From UBA8516 sp035457865 (GTDB lineage Archaea; Thermoproteota; Nitrososphaeria; Nitrososphaerales; Nitrosopumilaceae), in assembly GCA_035457865.1 (NCBI GenBank), contig DATIAR010000055.1, positions 1 to 12,981 on the forward strand: 12,981 bases of DNA, written 5' to 3'. This document shows, one piece after another, positions 6,334-12,367 of the stretch. The number at the start of each line of letters is the position of its first letter. Positions within the stretch are counted from its first letter, which is position 1. The notes below the pieces were generated by a model, which was given only the letters and a program-made list of their open reading frames with translations, ran no database searches and had not been told where the DNA came from. A program made the position numbers and the translations under genes.

Positions 6334-6633
6334 ATGAACTTTACTGATGAAATTATTTTAAAAGTTTGGCAAAAAGCTGAAATTGATGAGTATAACGTGC
6401 CAAACGATTTTAGAAAGGATCAGTGCGGAGCTTGGATTGAAAGAACACAATATGGGAATCATGATTCGGCATATGGATGGGAGATTGATCAGATAAAACC
6501 ACGATTGGATGTGGGTTTAGATGATTTATCAAATCTACGTCCGCTGCATTGGAAAAATAATTCCTGCAAAGAAGATGAGCGTCTTGCTTGTCCTGTCACA
6601 TCATCAGGTACTGTTAATGTTGATACAAGCTAG
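6334..6633 (+). CDS. HNH-like protein with Gln replacing the key His
   Basis: 99 residues. The core RKDQCGAWI (27-35), YGWEIDQIKP (47-56) and DLSNLRPLHWKNN (64-76) matches HNH nuclease-type proteins in which the central line reads GWEIDHIKP followed by LSNLxPLHWxNN. Here the residue after Asp52 is Gln53, not the His that acts as general base, so cleavage is probably lost or altered. N67, H72 and N75 are kept. Shine-Dalgarno GGAG (6325-6328) lies 5 nt before the ATG, which starts 8 nt after the Cys-rich gene. The C-terminal tail (82-99) is polar. It may keep DNA binding without cutting. The gene ends convergent with the 25-residue peptide candidate across an AT-rich gap (6634-6698) that probably terminates both. 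Confidence 0.85.
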   Translation: MNFTDEIILKVWQKAEIDEYNVPNDFRKDQCGAWIERTQYGNHDSAYGWEIDQIKPRLDVGLDDLSNLRPLHWKNNSCKEDERLACPVTSSGTVNVDTS

Positions 6634-6659
6634 ATTTATTTTGTACAGATACATCTGGA

Positions 6660-6698
6660 GCATCTGAAAAATATTTTAAAAATTATTATTTTAAATTT
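6660..6698 (-). terminator. AT-rich bidirectional termination region
   Basis: On the minus strand the bases after the peptide stop include TTTTT and ATATTTTTC tracts; the plus strand has matching T-runs after the HNH-like gene. It could end transcription from both sides. Confidence 0.4.
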
Positions 6699-6776
6699 TT
6701 ATACAGTTGGTTCTTTGTCTTTTCTTAATCCCAGAATCTTTTTTAATCCTTGTAGAAAAGATGGTTTTGTATTCAT
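6699..6776 (-). CDS. Candidate 25-residue amphipathic peptide gene
   Basis: ATG (6774-6776) to TAA (6699-6701), beginning MNTKPSFLQG and ending KDKEPTV. Residues 6-18 (SFLQGLKKILGLR) would make a short basic amphipathic helix. A TATA-like box (CTTAATAAC on the minus strand, 6797-6805) lies 20 nt before the ATG, the same spacing as at other leaderless genes here, and T-rich sequence follows the stop. An in-frame TAA lies just upstream, so it cannot be longer. It sits 54 nt after the Cdc48 stop on the same strand. Short length means chance cannot be excluded. Confidence 0.4.
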   Translation of the reverse strand: MNTKPSFLQGLKKILGLRKDKEPTV

Positions 6777-6796
6777 CGCAACAGAGAATGCCCTAT

Positions 6797-6805
6797 GTTA
6801 TTAAG
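6797..6805 (-). promoter_or_regulatory. TATA-like box of the 25-residue peptide
   Basis: Minus-strand CTTAATAAC, 20 nt before the ATG at 6776. Confidence 0.4.
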
Positions 6806-6830
6806 TGGTTGCAATCAGTAATTTTATGAG

Positions 6831-9032
6831 TTATCTGTAGTATGGTACGGCTAACTTTTCGCCTACCTTGAGCTCTTTTTGTATCCGGACTTTTTTTACA
6901 GCTTCTTCAAAATGTCTCATTGTTACTTTGGTATTGTCTACCTCTTTTTCTGCCTCTTTCTGATCTTTATATTTACCAAGAAACTCATGTATTACAAGAG
7001 ATACTGCAGTGTTTGCAATTGATGCAACATCTGCCCCACTAAGACCATCTGCAGCATCTGCGATCTTTTCTAAATCGACATAATTTGGATTCTGTCCTAA
7101 TTCGTTTTTTTGTTCTTTATCAATAGGAATTTCCTTTGTGCTTATCTCTAGGATTTTCTTTCTGCCTTCCTTGTCTGGCATGGGTACATGTATTATTTTA
7201 TCAAATCTTCCTGGTCTTAAAAGAGCCGTATCAAGCATGTCTGCTCTATTTGTTGCAGCAAGCACTACTACATCATTAAGACTTTCTATTCCATCAAGCT
7301 CTGTTAGAAGCTGGCTGACAACTTTTTCAGTAGATGCTGTTTCTCCACCAAAACCTCTAATTGGAGCAATTGAATCTATTTCATCAAAAAATATCACACA
7401 TGGTGAAGATTGTTTTGCTCTTCTGAAGACTTCTCTTATGCCACGCTCTGACTCTCCAACCCATTTTGACAACAGCTCGGGTCCTTTTACTGAGATAAAG
7501 TTGGCTTCACTTTCAGTTGCTACTGCTTTTGCCAAAAGTGTCTTTCCAGTTCCACTTGGTCCGTAAAGTAAAATTCCTCGCGGCATTCTGTGGCCCATGT
7601 TGGTGTAAAGTGTAGGATATTTCATTGGCCATTCTACTGCTTCTTGTAGCTCACGTTTGATATTTTGTAATCCTCCTATTTCGTCCCAAGAGACATCTGG
7701 GCTTTCTATAAAGACTTCACGCATTCCGGCTGGTGTGACTTCGCGTAATGCATTTTGGTAATCTTCAGCATTTACAATAAGTTTGTCCAAAGTTTCAACT
7801 GGAATCTTTTCGTCTGCTAAATTAATTTCTGACAATAACCTTCTCAAACATTTCATTGCAGCTTCTTTACACAGATATTCCAAGTCTGCCCCAACATAGC
7901 CATGGCTTACTGCCGCAATTTTTTCCAAGTTTACATCCTCAGTCAGAGGCATGTTTCTTGTATGTATCAAGAGTATGTCGAGTCTTCCCTTTTTGTCTGG
8001 CACTCTGATCTCAATCTCTCGGTCAAATCTTCCAGGTCGTCTAAGGGCAGGGTCTAATGCATTTGGTCTATTTGTTGCCGCAATGACAATTACTTTTCCT
8101 CTTGCTTCTAAACCATCCATAAGTGAAAGCAGTTGTGAGACAACTCTTCTTTCAACTTCGCCTGTTACTTCTTCTCTTTTTGGGGCAATCGAATCAATCT
8201 CATCAATAAAAACAATAGAAGGAGCCTTTTCTCTTGCTTCTTTGAAAATTTCTCGTACTCTTGCTTCGCTTTCTCCATAGAACTTACTCATGATTTCAGG
8301 ACCCGAAATGCTGATAAAGTGAGCATTACTTTCATTTGCAACTGCTTTTGCCAAAAGTGTCTTGCCAGTTCCTGGCACTCCAAAAAGTAATACACCTTTT
8401 GGAGCTTCAACACCAAGCTTTTCAAAAATTTCTGGGTGCCTCATTGGAAGCTCGATCATTTCTCTAACTTTTCTTATTTCATCAGTCAGGCCCCCAATGT
8501 CTTCATAGGACACCATCGGAAGACCGTGAAGAGAATCACTTTTTTCTCCAATATGAAATAGTGTCTTTTGTGTCACAATTACTGCATCGGCTACTGGTGT
8601 AACGCCTATTACTTGAAAAGTCAGCTTGCCACCAAAATATGGCACCATTATGTTATCTCCTTTTGTCAGTGGAGTATTTTCTAGCGAGTCCGTAAGATAT
8701 CTTTCATCTATTGGAGGAATTGCATCAAGTGGAGCAACGATGATTTTTTCAGCAGGAATTGCTTTTATTTTTCTAACCTCCACCTTATCACCCACTGCCA
8801 CCCCCAAATTGTTTCGTACAAGACCATCAACTCGGATAATTCCTTTTCCTTCGTCTGATGGATAAAGCGGCATGCATTTTGCAACAGTTCGTTTTTTTCC
8901 TTTAATTTCAATGACATCGCCAGTTGCTGCGCTAAGTGAATTTGTAGAATCGTAATCAAGGCGTGCTATTCCTCTACCAACATCACGAGAATATGCTTCT
9001 AGTACTTTAAGCGATATAGAATTTTGGCTTAT
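6831..9032 (-). CDS. cdc48: Cdc48/VCP-type AAA+ ATPase, apparent ATA start
   Basis: 733 residues. An unfoldase hexamer that extracts and threads proteins, in archaea able to feed the 20S proteasome. N-domain at about 1-190, beginning SQNSISLKVLEAYSRDVGRG. D1 ring: Walker A GVPGTGKT (218-225), Walker B VFIDEID (274-280), sensor AATNRP (318-323), arginine fingers RRPGRFD. D2 ring: Walker A GPSGTGKT (491-498), Walker B FFDEID (548-553), LRPGRFD. Both Walker A motifs differ from GPPGTGKT at one residue. The tail ends PYYR, a HbYX-type proteasome-docking end. The first in-frame ATG (8871-8873) would cut off the first 53 residues of the N-domain. The only codons before them after the in-frame TAA are TAC ATA, so ATA (9030-9032) is the probable start, with a TATA box 22 nt upstream. 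TFB lies 98 nt upstream on the same strand. Confidence 0.95.
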   Translation of the reverse strand: MSQNSISLKVLEAYSRDVGRGIARLDYDSTNSLSAATGDVIEIKGKKRTVAKCMPLYPSDEGKGIIRVDGLVRNNLGVAVGDKVEVRKIKAIPAEKIIVAPLDAIPPIDERYLTDSLENTPLTKGDNIMVPYFGGKLTFQVIGVTPVADAVIVTQKTLFHIGEKSDSLHGLPMVSYEDIGGLTDEIRKVREMIELPMRHPEIFEKLGVEAPKGVLLFGVPGTGKTLLAKAVANESNAHFISISGPEIMSKFYGESEARVREIFKEAREKAPSIVFIDEIDSIAPKREEVTGEVERRVVSQLLSLMDGLEARGKVIVIAATNRPNALDPALRRPGRFDREIEIRVPDKKGRLDILLIHTRNMPLTEDVNLEKIAAVSHGYVGADLEYLCKEAAMKCLRRLLSEINLADEKIPVETLDKLIVNAEDYQNALREVTPAGMREVFIESPDVSWDEIGGLQNIKRELQEAVEWPMKYPTLYTNMGHRMPRGILLYGPSGTGKTLLAKAVATESEANFISVKGPELLSKWVGESERGIREVFRRAKQSSPCVIFFDEIDSIAPIRGFGGETASTEKVVSQLLTELDGIESLNDVVVLAATNRADMLDTALLRPGRFDKIIHVPMPDKEGRKKILEISTKEIPIDKEQKNELGQNPNYVDLEKIADAADGLSGADVASIANTAVSLVIHEFLGKYKDQKEAEKEVDNTKVTMRHFEEAVKKVRIQKELKVGEKLAVPYYR

Positions 9033-9054
9033 GTATTACATTGTCTGGTCTAAC

Positions 9055-9063
9055 CCTTATAGC
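9055..9063 (-). promoter_or_regulatory. TATA box of cdc48
   Basis: Minus-strand GCTATAAGG, 22 nt before the ATA. Transcription would begin at or just before that codon, downstream of the ATG-TAA at 9036-9041, supporting a leaderless message that starts with ATA. Confidence 0.6.
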
Positions 9064-9130
9064 TTTGCTATTTTGCTACACTATGTGATAATTTGCAGAT
9101 CTGAGACAATTGATTACGAGTTGTAAGAGA

Positions 9131-10045
9131 TCAGATATTTAGTGACTCTTTTAGTCCCTTGTACCTGTTTCGTATTGTAACTTCGGTTACACCAGCTGCC
9201 ATTGCAATAACTTTTTGTGTAGTGTCTTCTCCGTTTAACACACATGAAAGATATAATGCCGCGGCTGCAAGTCCCATAGGATCTTTTCCTGCGGTAATTT
9301 CCAGCTTGTTTGCGTCATTTAAGATTACAAGAGCTCGTCGTTTTACCTTTTCAGTTAGTCCTGCTTCGCTTGCTATTCTAGACATACATTTTACTGGATC
9401 CACCACAGGCATCTTTAGATCAAGTTCTCGTAAAAGAAGCCTATAACATCGTGAGACATCTTTTCTTTTGATATTTATTTCACTTGAAACATCGTTTAAT
9501 GTTCTTGGAGTTCCGCTATCCCTGCATGCTGCATATAGTGCCGCTGCAAGAAGACCTGGAATGGATCTTCCCCTGACAAGACCCTTGTCAAGTGCCTTTC
9601 TGTAAATGTAAGCTGTTTTTTCGATTACTGCGTCAGAAAGTGCAAGCTTGTCTTTTAGCCTACCAAGATCACTAAATGCCTGTCTAAAGTTTCTATCTGA
9701 AGATTCATGGGCTTGGCTTCTACTGTCCCATGTTCTAAGACGTTCTATTGTACTTTTCATGGATGCAGACAGTGGCTTTCCAGTTACGTCCTTGTTTGCA
9801 TGACCAATTATTGTAGCCAGTCCCATGTCATGCATTGCAAGCGAGGTTGGCGAACCTGTCCTGCTTTTATCATCATATTCGTCCTTTGAAAATGAACGCC
9901 ATTCTGGACCAGAATCATCAACGCGTTCGGTAATTACAAAACCGCATCCTCCGCAAAACCTTTCACCAGTGGTATTATCAGTCACCATTGAGTTTTTTCC
10001 ACAGCGTGCACACCGCATGCCTGTGTTGAAAGTTTGTAAAACCAT
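9131..10045 (-). CDS. tfb: Transcription initiation factor B (TFB)
   Basis: 304 residues. Archaeal homologue of TFIIB: binds TBP-TATA and BRE, recruits RNA polymerase and sets the start site. Zinc ribbon C12-x2-C15 and C31-x2-C34 (RCARCG, FCGGCG), then the B-reader/linker stretch (about 45-95, GPEWRSFSKDEYDDKSRTGS), and two cyclin-like repeats: about 108-200 (with SIPGLLAAALYAACRDSGTPRTL) and 205-300 (with DPMGLAAAALYLSCVLNGEDTTQ and a helix-turn-helix VTEVTIRNRYKGL). Length is normal. The ATG at 10045 is used; Met10, just before the zinc ribbon, is a possible alternative. Ammonia-oxidising archaea usually carry several TFBs, so this may be one of a set. An AT box (TTTTTATGT, about 10075-10083) lies about 29 nt upstream. 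Confidence 0.96.
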   Translation of the reverse strand: MVLQTFNTGMRCARCGKNSMVTDNTTGERFCGGCGFVITERVDDSGPEWRSFSKDEYDDKSRTGSPTSLAMHDMGLATIIGHANKDVTGKPLSASMKSTIERLRTWDSRSQAHESSDRNFRQAFSDLGRLKDKLALSDAVIEKTAYIYRKALDKGLVRGRSIPGLLAAALYAACRDSGTPRTLNDVSSEINIKRKDVSRCYRLLLRELDLKMPVVDPVKCMSRIASEAGLTEKVKRRALVILNDANKLEITAGKDPMGLAAAALYLSCVLNGEDTTQKVIAMAAGVTEVTIRNRYKGLKESLNI

Positions 10046-10131
10046 AGATATCTGACCTTGTGGAGGTTGTCTCTACATAAAAACCAGAGTATTTCATGGT
10101 TTTTCACTATAACTAGTCATTACATGTGTAG

Positions 10132-10160
10132 GAAAAAGGAAAAGACCTTTTTCAGGTCCG
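10132..10160 (-). terminator. Hairpin plus T-tract terminator
   Basis: On the minus strand GACCT-GAAAA-AGGTC forms a 5-bp stem (6 with a G-T pair) immediately followed by TTTTCCTTTTT. It starts 6 nt after the stop of the 18-residue peptide gene, so it looks like that gene's own terminator, separating it from TFB. Confidence 0.6.
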
Positions 10161-10165
10161 ATTTT

Positions 10166-10222
10166 TTATCTTTTACTCTTCTTTGTGCTTTTTGATTTAG
10201 CTTTTGATTTGGCTTTTGCCAT
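10166..10222 (-). CDS. 18-residue Lys/Ser/Ala peptide
   Basis: ATG (10220-10222) to TAA, product MAKAKSKAKSKSTKKSKR: nine of 18 residues are basic, in a repeated AKxK/SK pattern like the tail of histone H1 or other DNA-compacting tails. The frame could start two codons earlier at another ATG, but the chosen one lies 21 nt after a TATA-like box (CTTAATAG, 10244-10251), matching nearby leaderless genes. A hairpin-T terminator follows 6 nt after the stop. Promoter, start, low-complexity basic product and terminator together argue for a real transcript. It may bind DNA, RNA or ribosomes; alternatively the RNA is the product. Confidence 0.5.
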   Translation of the reverse strand: MAKAKSKAKSKSTKKSKR

Positions 10223-10243
10223 GCACATCAAGTTTTTGCATTG

Positions 10244-10251
10244 CTATTAAG
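10244..10251 (-). promoter_or_regulatory. TATA-like box of the 18-residue peptide
   Basis: Minus-strand CTTAATAG, 21 nt before the ATG at 10222. Confidence 0.45.
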
Positions 10252-10352
10252 CGTGCTGAAATGATTCAATTTAGTCAGTGATGTTAATTTTTGTATCATA
10301 ATTACAATTTACATCCATTCTTATTGGGATAAAATTCATGTTAGATCAGAAA

Positions 10353-10358
10353 GGAGGT
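10353..10358 (+). promoter_or_regulatory. Strong Shine-Dalgarno site deciding the TRAM start
   Basis: AGGAGG within AAAGGAGGTG, 6 nt before the ATG at 10365. It favours that ATG over the in-frame one at 10338. The leader probably starts near 10325, from AT-rich sequence around 10293-10302. Confidence 0.75.
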
Positions 10359-10364
10359 GCAACG

Positions 10365-10676
10365 ATGAGTTATAACGACGGAGGTTTTGGAAGATCTAAT
10401 AGAGGATATGGTCGAGATAGAGGATATGGCGGCAATAGACGATTTGATGACGGACCAAAACCAGTAGAAACAGGAAAAGAATACGATGTTTCCATTACGG
10501 AAATTAGCAGAAAAGGAGACGGTATCGCAAGAGTAGAAGGCTTTGTGATATTTGTCAAAAACGGCAAGGCTGGTCAGAACGCAAAAATAAAGATCACCCA
10601 AGTGGGTGGACGATTTGCTTCTGGTGAAATCGTAGAAAGTTCTTCACAACCTGCAACAGAATCAGCAGCTGAGTAA
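10365..10676 (+). CDS. TRAM-domain protein with Gly/Arg/Tyr-rich N-terminus
   Basis: 103 residues. Residues 1-30 are Gly, Arg, Tyr and Asn rich (two RGYG units), a disordered RNA-binding type of tail. Residues 36-90 form a single TRAM domain (GKEYDVSITEISRKGDGIAR, then GFVIFVKNGKAGQ and KIKITQVGGRFASGEIV), a small OB-like barrel that binds RNA. Stand-alone TRAM proteins are typical of archaea and some act as RNA chaperones, notably in the cold. The RGG-like extension would strengthen RNA binding, as in cold-shock and hnRNP-like proteins. The C-terminus is Ser/Glu/Ala rich. The gene has one of the best ribosome-binding sites in the window. T-rich sequence after the stop suggests a monocistronic message. 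Confidence 0.9.
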   Translation: MSYNDGGFGRSNRGYGRDRGYGGNRRFDDGPKPVETGKEYDVSITEISRKGDGIARVEGFVIFVKNGKAGQNAKIKITQVGGRFASGEIVESSSQPATESAAE

Positions 10677-10699
10677 GCAACTGATCAATCCAAAAAACT

Positions 10700-10723
10700 A
10701 ATTTTTTCCCAAATTTTTCTTTC
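10700..10723 (+). terminator. Double T-run terminator after the TRAM gene
   Basis: Two oligo-T tracts (10702-10707 and 10714-10718) with further T-rich bases, 25 nt after the stop; archaeal-type termination. Confidence 0.5.
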
Positions 10724-10740
10724 TAATTCATTTATTTATG

Positions 10741-10761
10741 GTAGACTTCAATACAGTCTGC
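10741..10761. repeat. Inverted repeat upstream of the reductase promoter
   Basis: GTAGACT and AGTCTGC with a 7-nt loop; seven pairs including one T-G. It ends 5 nt before the TATA box of the reductase gene, a position suited to a regulator site, but it could also be chance. Confidence 0.35.
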
Positions 10762-10766
10762 CAATC

Positions 10767-10775
10767 TATATAATA
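10767..10775 (+). promoter_or_regulatory. TATA box of the reductase gene
   Basis: TATATAATA, 21 nt before the ATG at 10797; the strongest-looking TATA box in the window and a leaderless layout. Confidence 0.6.
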
Positions 10776-10796
10776 AGTCGGTAATAATTTTTTTTA

Positions 10797-11867
10797 ATGA
10801 AGGCGCTAGTCTATGAAGAGTATGCTCCTGATGACAATTACAAACGAATTTTAAAATTAAAAGAAATTCCAGAGCCCAAACCAAAACCTAAGGAAGTTGT
10901 TTTCAAAGTAAAAGCTGCTGGTCTAAACTATGATGACATTTGGGGAATGCGAGGAAAACCAATTCAGATACCAATGCCACACATTTCCGGAACTGATGCG
11001 GCAGGAGAAGTAGTTGCGGTGGGTGATGAAGTAAGAAACATCAAAATTGGAGACAGAGTTGTGTCACATGGAAATATTTCATGTCGAATTTGTTCAGCTT
11101 GTACTGAAGGAAGAGAGTATGATTGTAAAGATAGAAAGATCTGGGGTTTTCAGACTGGACCATTGTGGGGAGGATATTGTGAAATTACTCACCTCCCAGA
11201 GGTAAACACTGTAAAGATCCCAGAGAATATCAGCTACGAAGACGCTGCAGCTGCTTCTATGACTCTGATGACATCATGGCACATGTTAGTTGGCAGAGCC
11301 AAGATCAAACCAGGTAAAACCGTTCTAATAATGGGAGGTGGTTCTGGCATGGGTACTTTTGGAATTCAAATTGCCAAGTTGTATGATTGTGATGTGATTG
11401 CAACTGCAAGTTCAGATAAGCTTGAAAAATGTCTTGAGATTGGCGCAGATTTTGCAGTAGATCATAGAAAGGAAGATTGGAATAAAGAAGTTTTTTCCAT
11501 AACAAAAGAATTAGCCAAAAAGAAGAACCAGCCTCCTGGTGTAGATGTAATCTTTGAGCACATTGGAGGTTCACATTGGAATAAGGAATTAACTTTGTTA
11601 AAGTATGGCGCAACACTTGTTACAACTGGTGCAACAACTGGTTATGATGTCAAGACGGATCTAAGACATGTTTTTTTTAAAGGTATAAACATTCTAGGTT
11701 CCACGCAAGGAACAAAAGCAGAATTAGAAGAATCAATGTACTGGATGTCAAAAGGAAGGATAAAATCAATAATTGATTCTGTTTTCACCTTTGAAAATGC
11801 AGTAGAAGCTCATACAAAGATGCTTAAAGGAAACGTTTTTGGTAAGATCTTAATGAAACCAGAATAA
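10797..11867 (+). CDS. Medium-chain reductase (zinc ADH-like), probable enoyl-CoA reductase type
   Basis: 356 residues. N-terminal GroES-like domain (1-150) and Rossmann NAD(P) domain (about 165-300, glycine motif GGGSGMG at 180-186). The structural zinc lobe is intact: C96, C99, C102, C110. The catalytic zinc site of alcohol dehydrogenases is absent: the Cys position reads NYDD (44-47) and the GHE motif is SGTD (64-67). That pattern, with NYDDIWG and KIWGFQTG, is like crotonyl-CoA reductase/carboxylase and acryloyl-CoA reductase relatives rather than alcohol dehydrogenases. In an organism using the 3-hydroxypropionate/4-hydroxybutyrate cycle, acryloyl-CoA reduction is a candidate role; this is inference. 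It is preceded by a TATA box and stands alone. Confidence 0.9.
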   Translation: MKALVYEEYAPDDNYKRILKLKEIPEPKPKPKEVVFKVKAAGLNYDDIWGMRGKPIQIPMPHISGTDAAGEVVAVGDEVRNIKIGDRVVSHGNISCRICSACTEGREYDCKDRKIWGFQTGPLWGGYCEITHLPEVNTVKIPENISYEDAAAASMTLMTSWHMLVGRAKIKPGKTVLIMGGGSGMGTFGIQIAKLYDCDVIATASSDKLEKCLEIGADFAVDHRKEDWNKEVFSITKELAKKKNQPPGVDVIFEHIGGSHWNKELTLLKYGATLVTTGATTGYDVKTDLRHVFFKGINILGSTQGTKAELEESMYWMSKGRIKSIIDSVFTFENAVEAHTKMLKGNVFGKILMKPE

Positions 11868-11993
11868 AATTTAGTGGTTTTAACTAGATTAGGTAAATCT
11901 TACTGAATATGATTAAGTTGTATTGAGCATCGTTCTTGCAAAATCGGTTAGCGTTGAATGTTATCACTAGATGGGCTTTTCTGAGAATAATTC

Positions 11994-12302
11994 CTAGTCC
12001 TTTTTTGGTCCTAGCATTTCATCGCTTTTGACGTCTTGGTCCCATCGTCCACGATATCCTTTCACTAATGAAACAATCCCGGAACTAATCAATCCCATTA
12101 CCACACCAAAGAAAACCATCTTGTCCTGCATTATAACACTACAATCAACTGATACTGCTCCATTTTCTGTATAGTCAACACAGTTACCAAATTCGTTTAC
12201 CTGAACTGTAAATTCTAAAAATGGCCTTCCAAATATTCCTAAGACAAGGAAACCAACAAACACGAGTACTATTCCCAGCATTATAAAGCGAGTATCGCTC
12301 AT
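11994..12302 (-). CDS. Two-helix membrane protein with a disulfide-type loop
   Basis: 102 residues. Membrane segments at about 7-25 and 62-81 flank an acidic loop of some 35 residues that carries two cysteines (C41 and C54), probably paired outside the cell. Both ends would be cytoplasmic, the C-terminal one charged (YRGRWDQD, then GPKKD). No family recognised. The start ATG has a TATA-like box 19 nt upstream (12322-12330). It is divergent from the coiled-coil gene. The 126-nt gap after the reductase (11868-11993), into which both genes converge, shows no gene. Confidence 0.75.
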   Translation of the reverse strand: MSDTRFIMLGIVLVFVGFLVLGIFGRPFLEFTVQVNEFGNCVDYTENGAVSVDCSVIMQDKMVFFGVVMGLISSGIVSLVKGYRGRWDQDVKSDEMLGPKKD

Positions 12303-12321
12303 ACTGTAATTTGTATCGTGT

Positions 12322-12330
12322 AATATTTAA
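12322..12330 (-). promoter_or_regulatory. TATA-like box of the two-helix membrane gene
   Basis: Minus-strand TTAAATATT, 19 nt before the ATG at 12302. Confidence 0.45.
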
Positions 12331-12339
12331 TGTTGTAAT

Positions 12340-12348
12340 GATATTATT
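12340..12348 (+). promoter_or_regulatory. TATA-like box of the coiled-coil gene
   Basis: GATATTATT, 19 nt before the ATG at 12368. It favours that start over the in-frame ATG at 12338, which would overlap the box. Confidence 0.4.
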
Positions 12349-12367
12349 CCAGTGGGTAAAACATCAG

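Noticed and set aside
6831..8873. Cdc48 beginning at the internal ATG
   Set aside because: The 53 codons upstream clearly encode the conserved N-domain start, so the shorter form would lack an essential strand and helix set.
8765..8959. Minus-strand open frame of 64 codons near the cdc48 start
   Set aside because: It is an alternative frame inside the Cdc48 N-domain, whose own frame continues to 9032.
10338..10364. TRAM gene start at the upstream ATG
   Set aside because: A near-perfect Shine-Dalgarno site lies between the two ATGs and points to 10365.
11868..11993. Possible small gene in the gap after the reductase
   Set aside because: Only very short frames without promoter spacing or protein-like composition on either strand.
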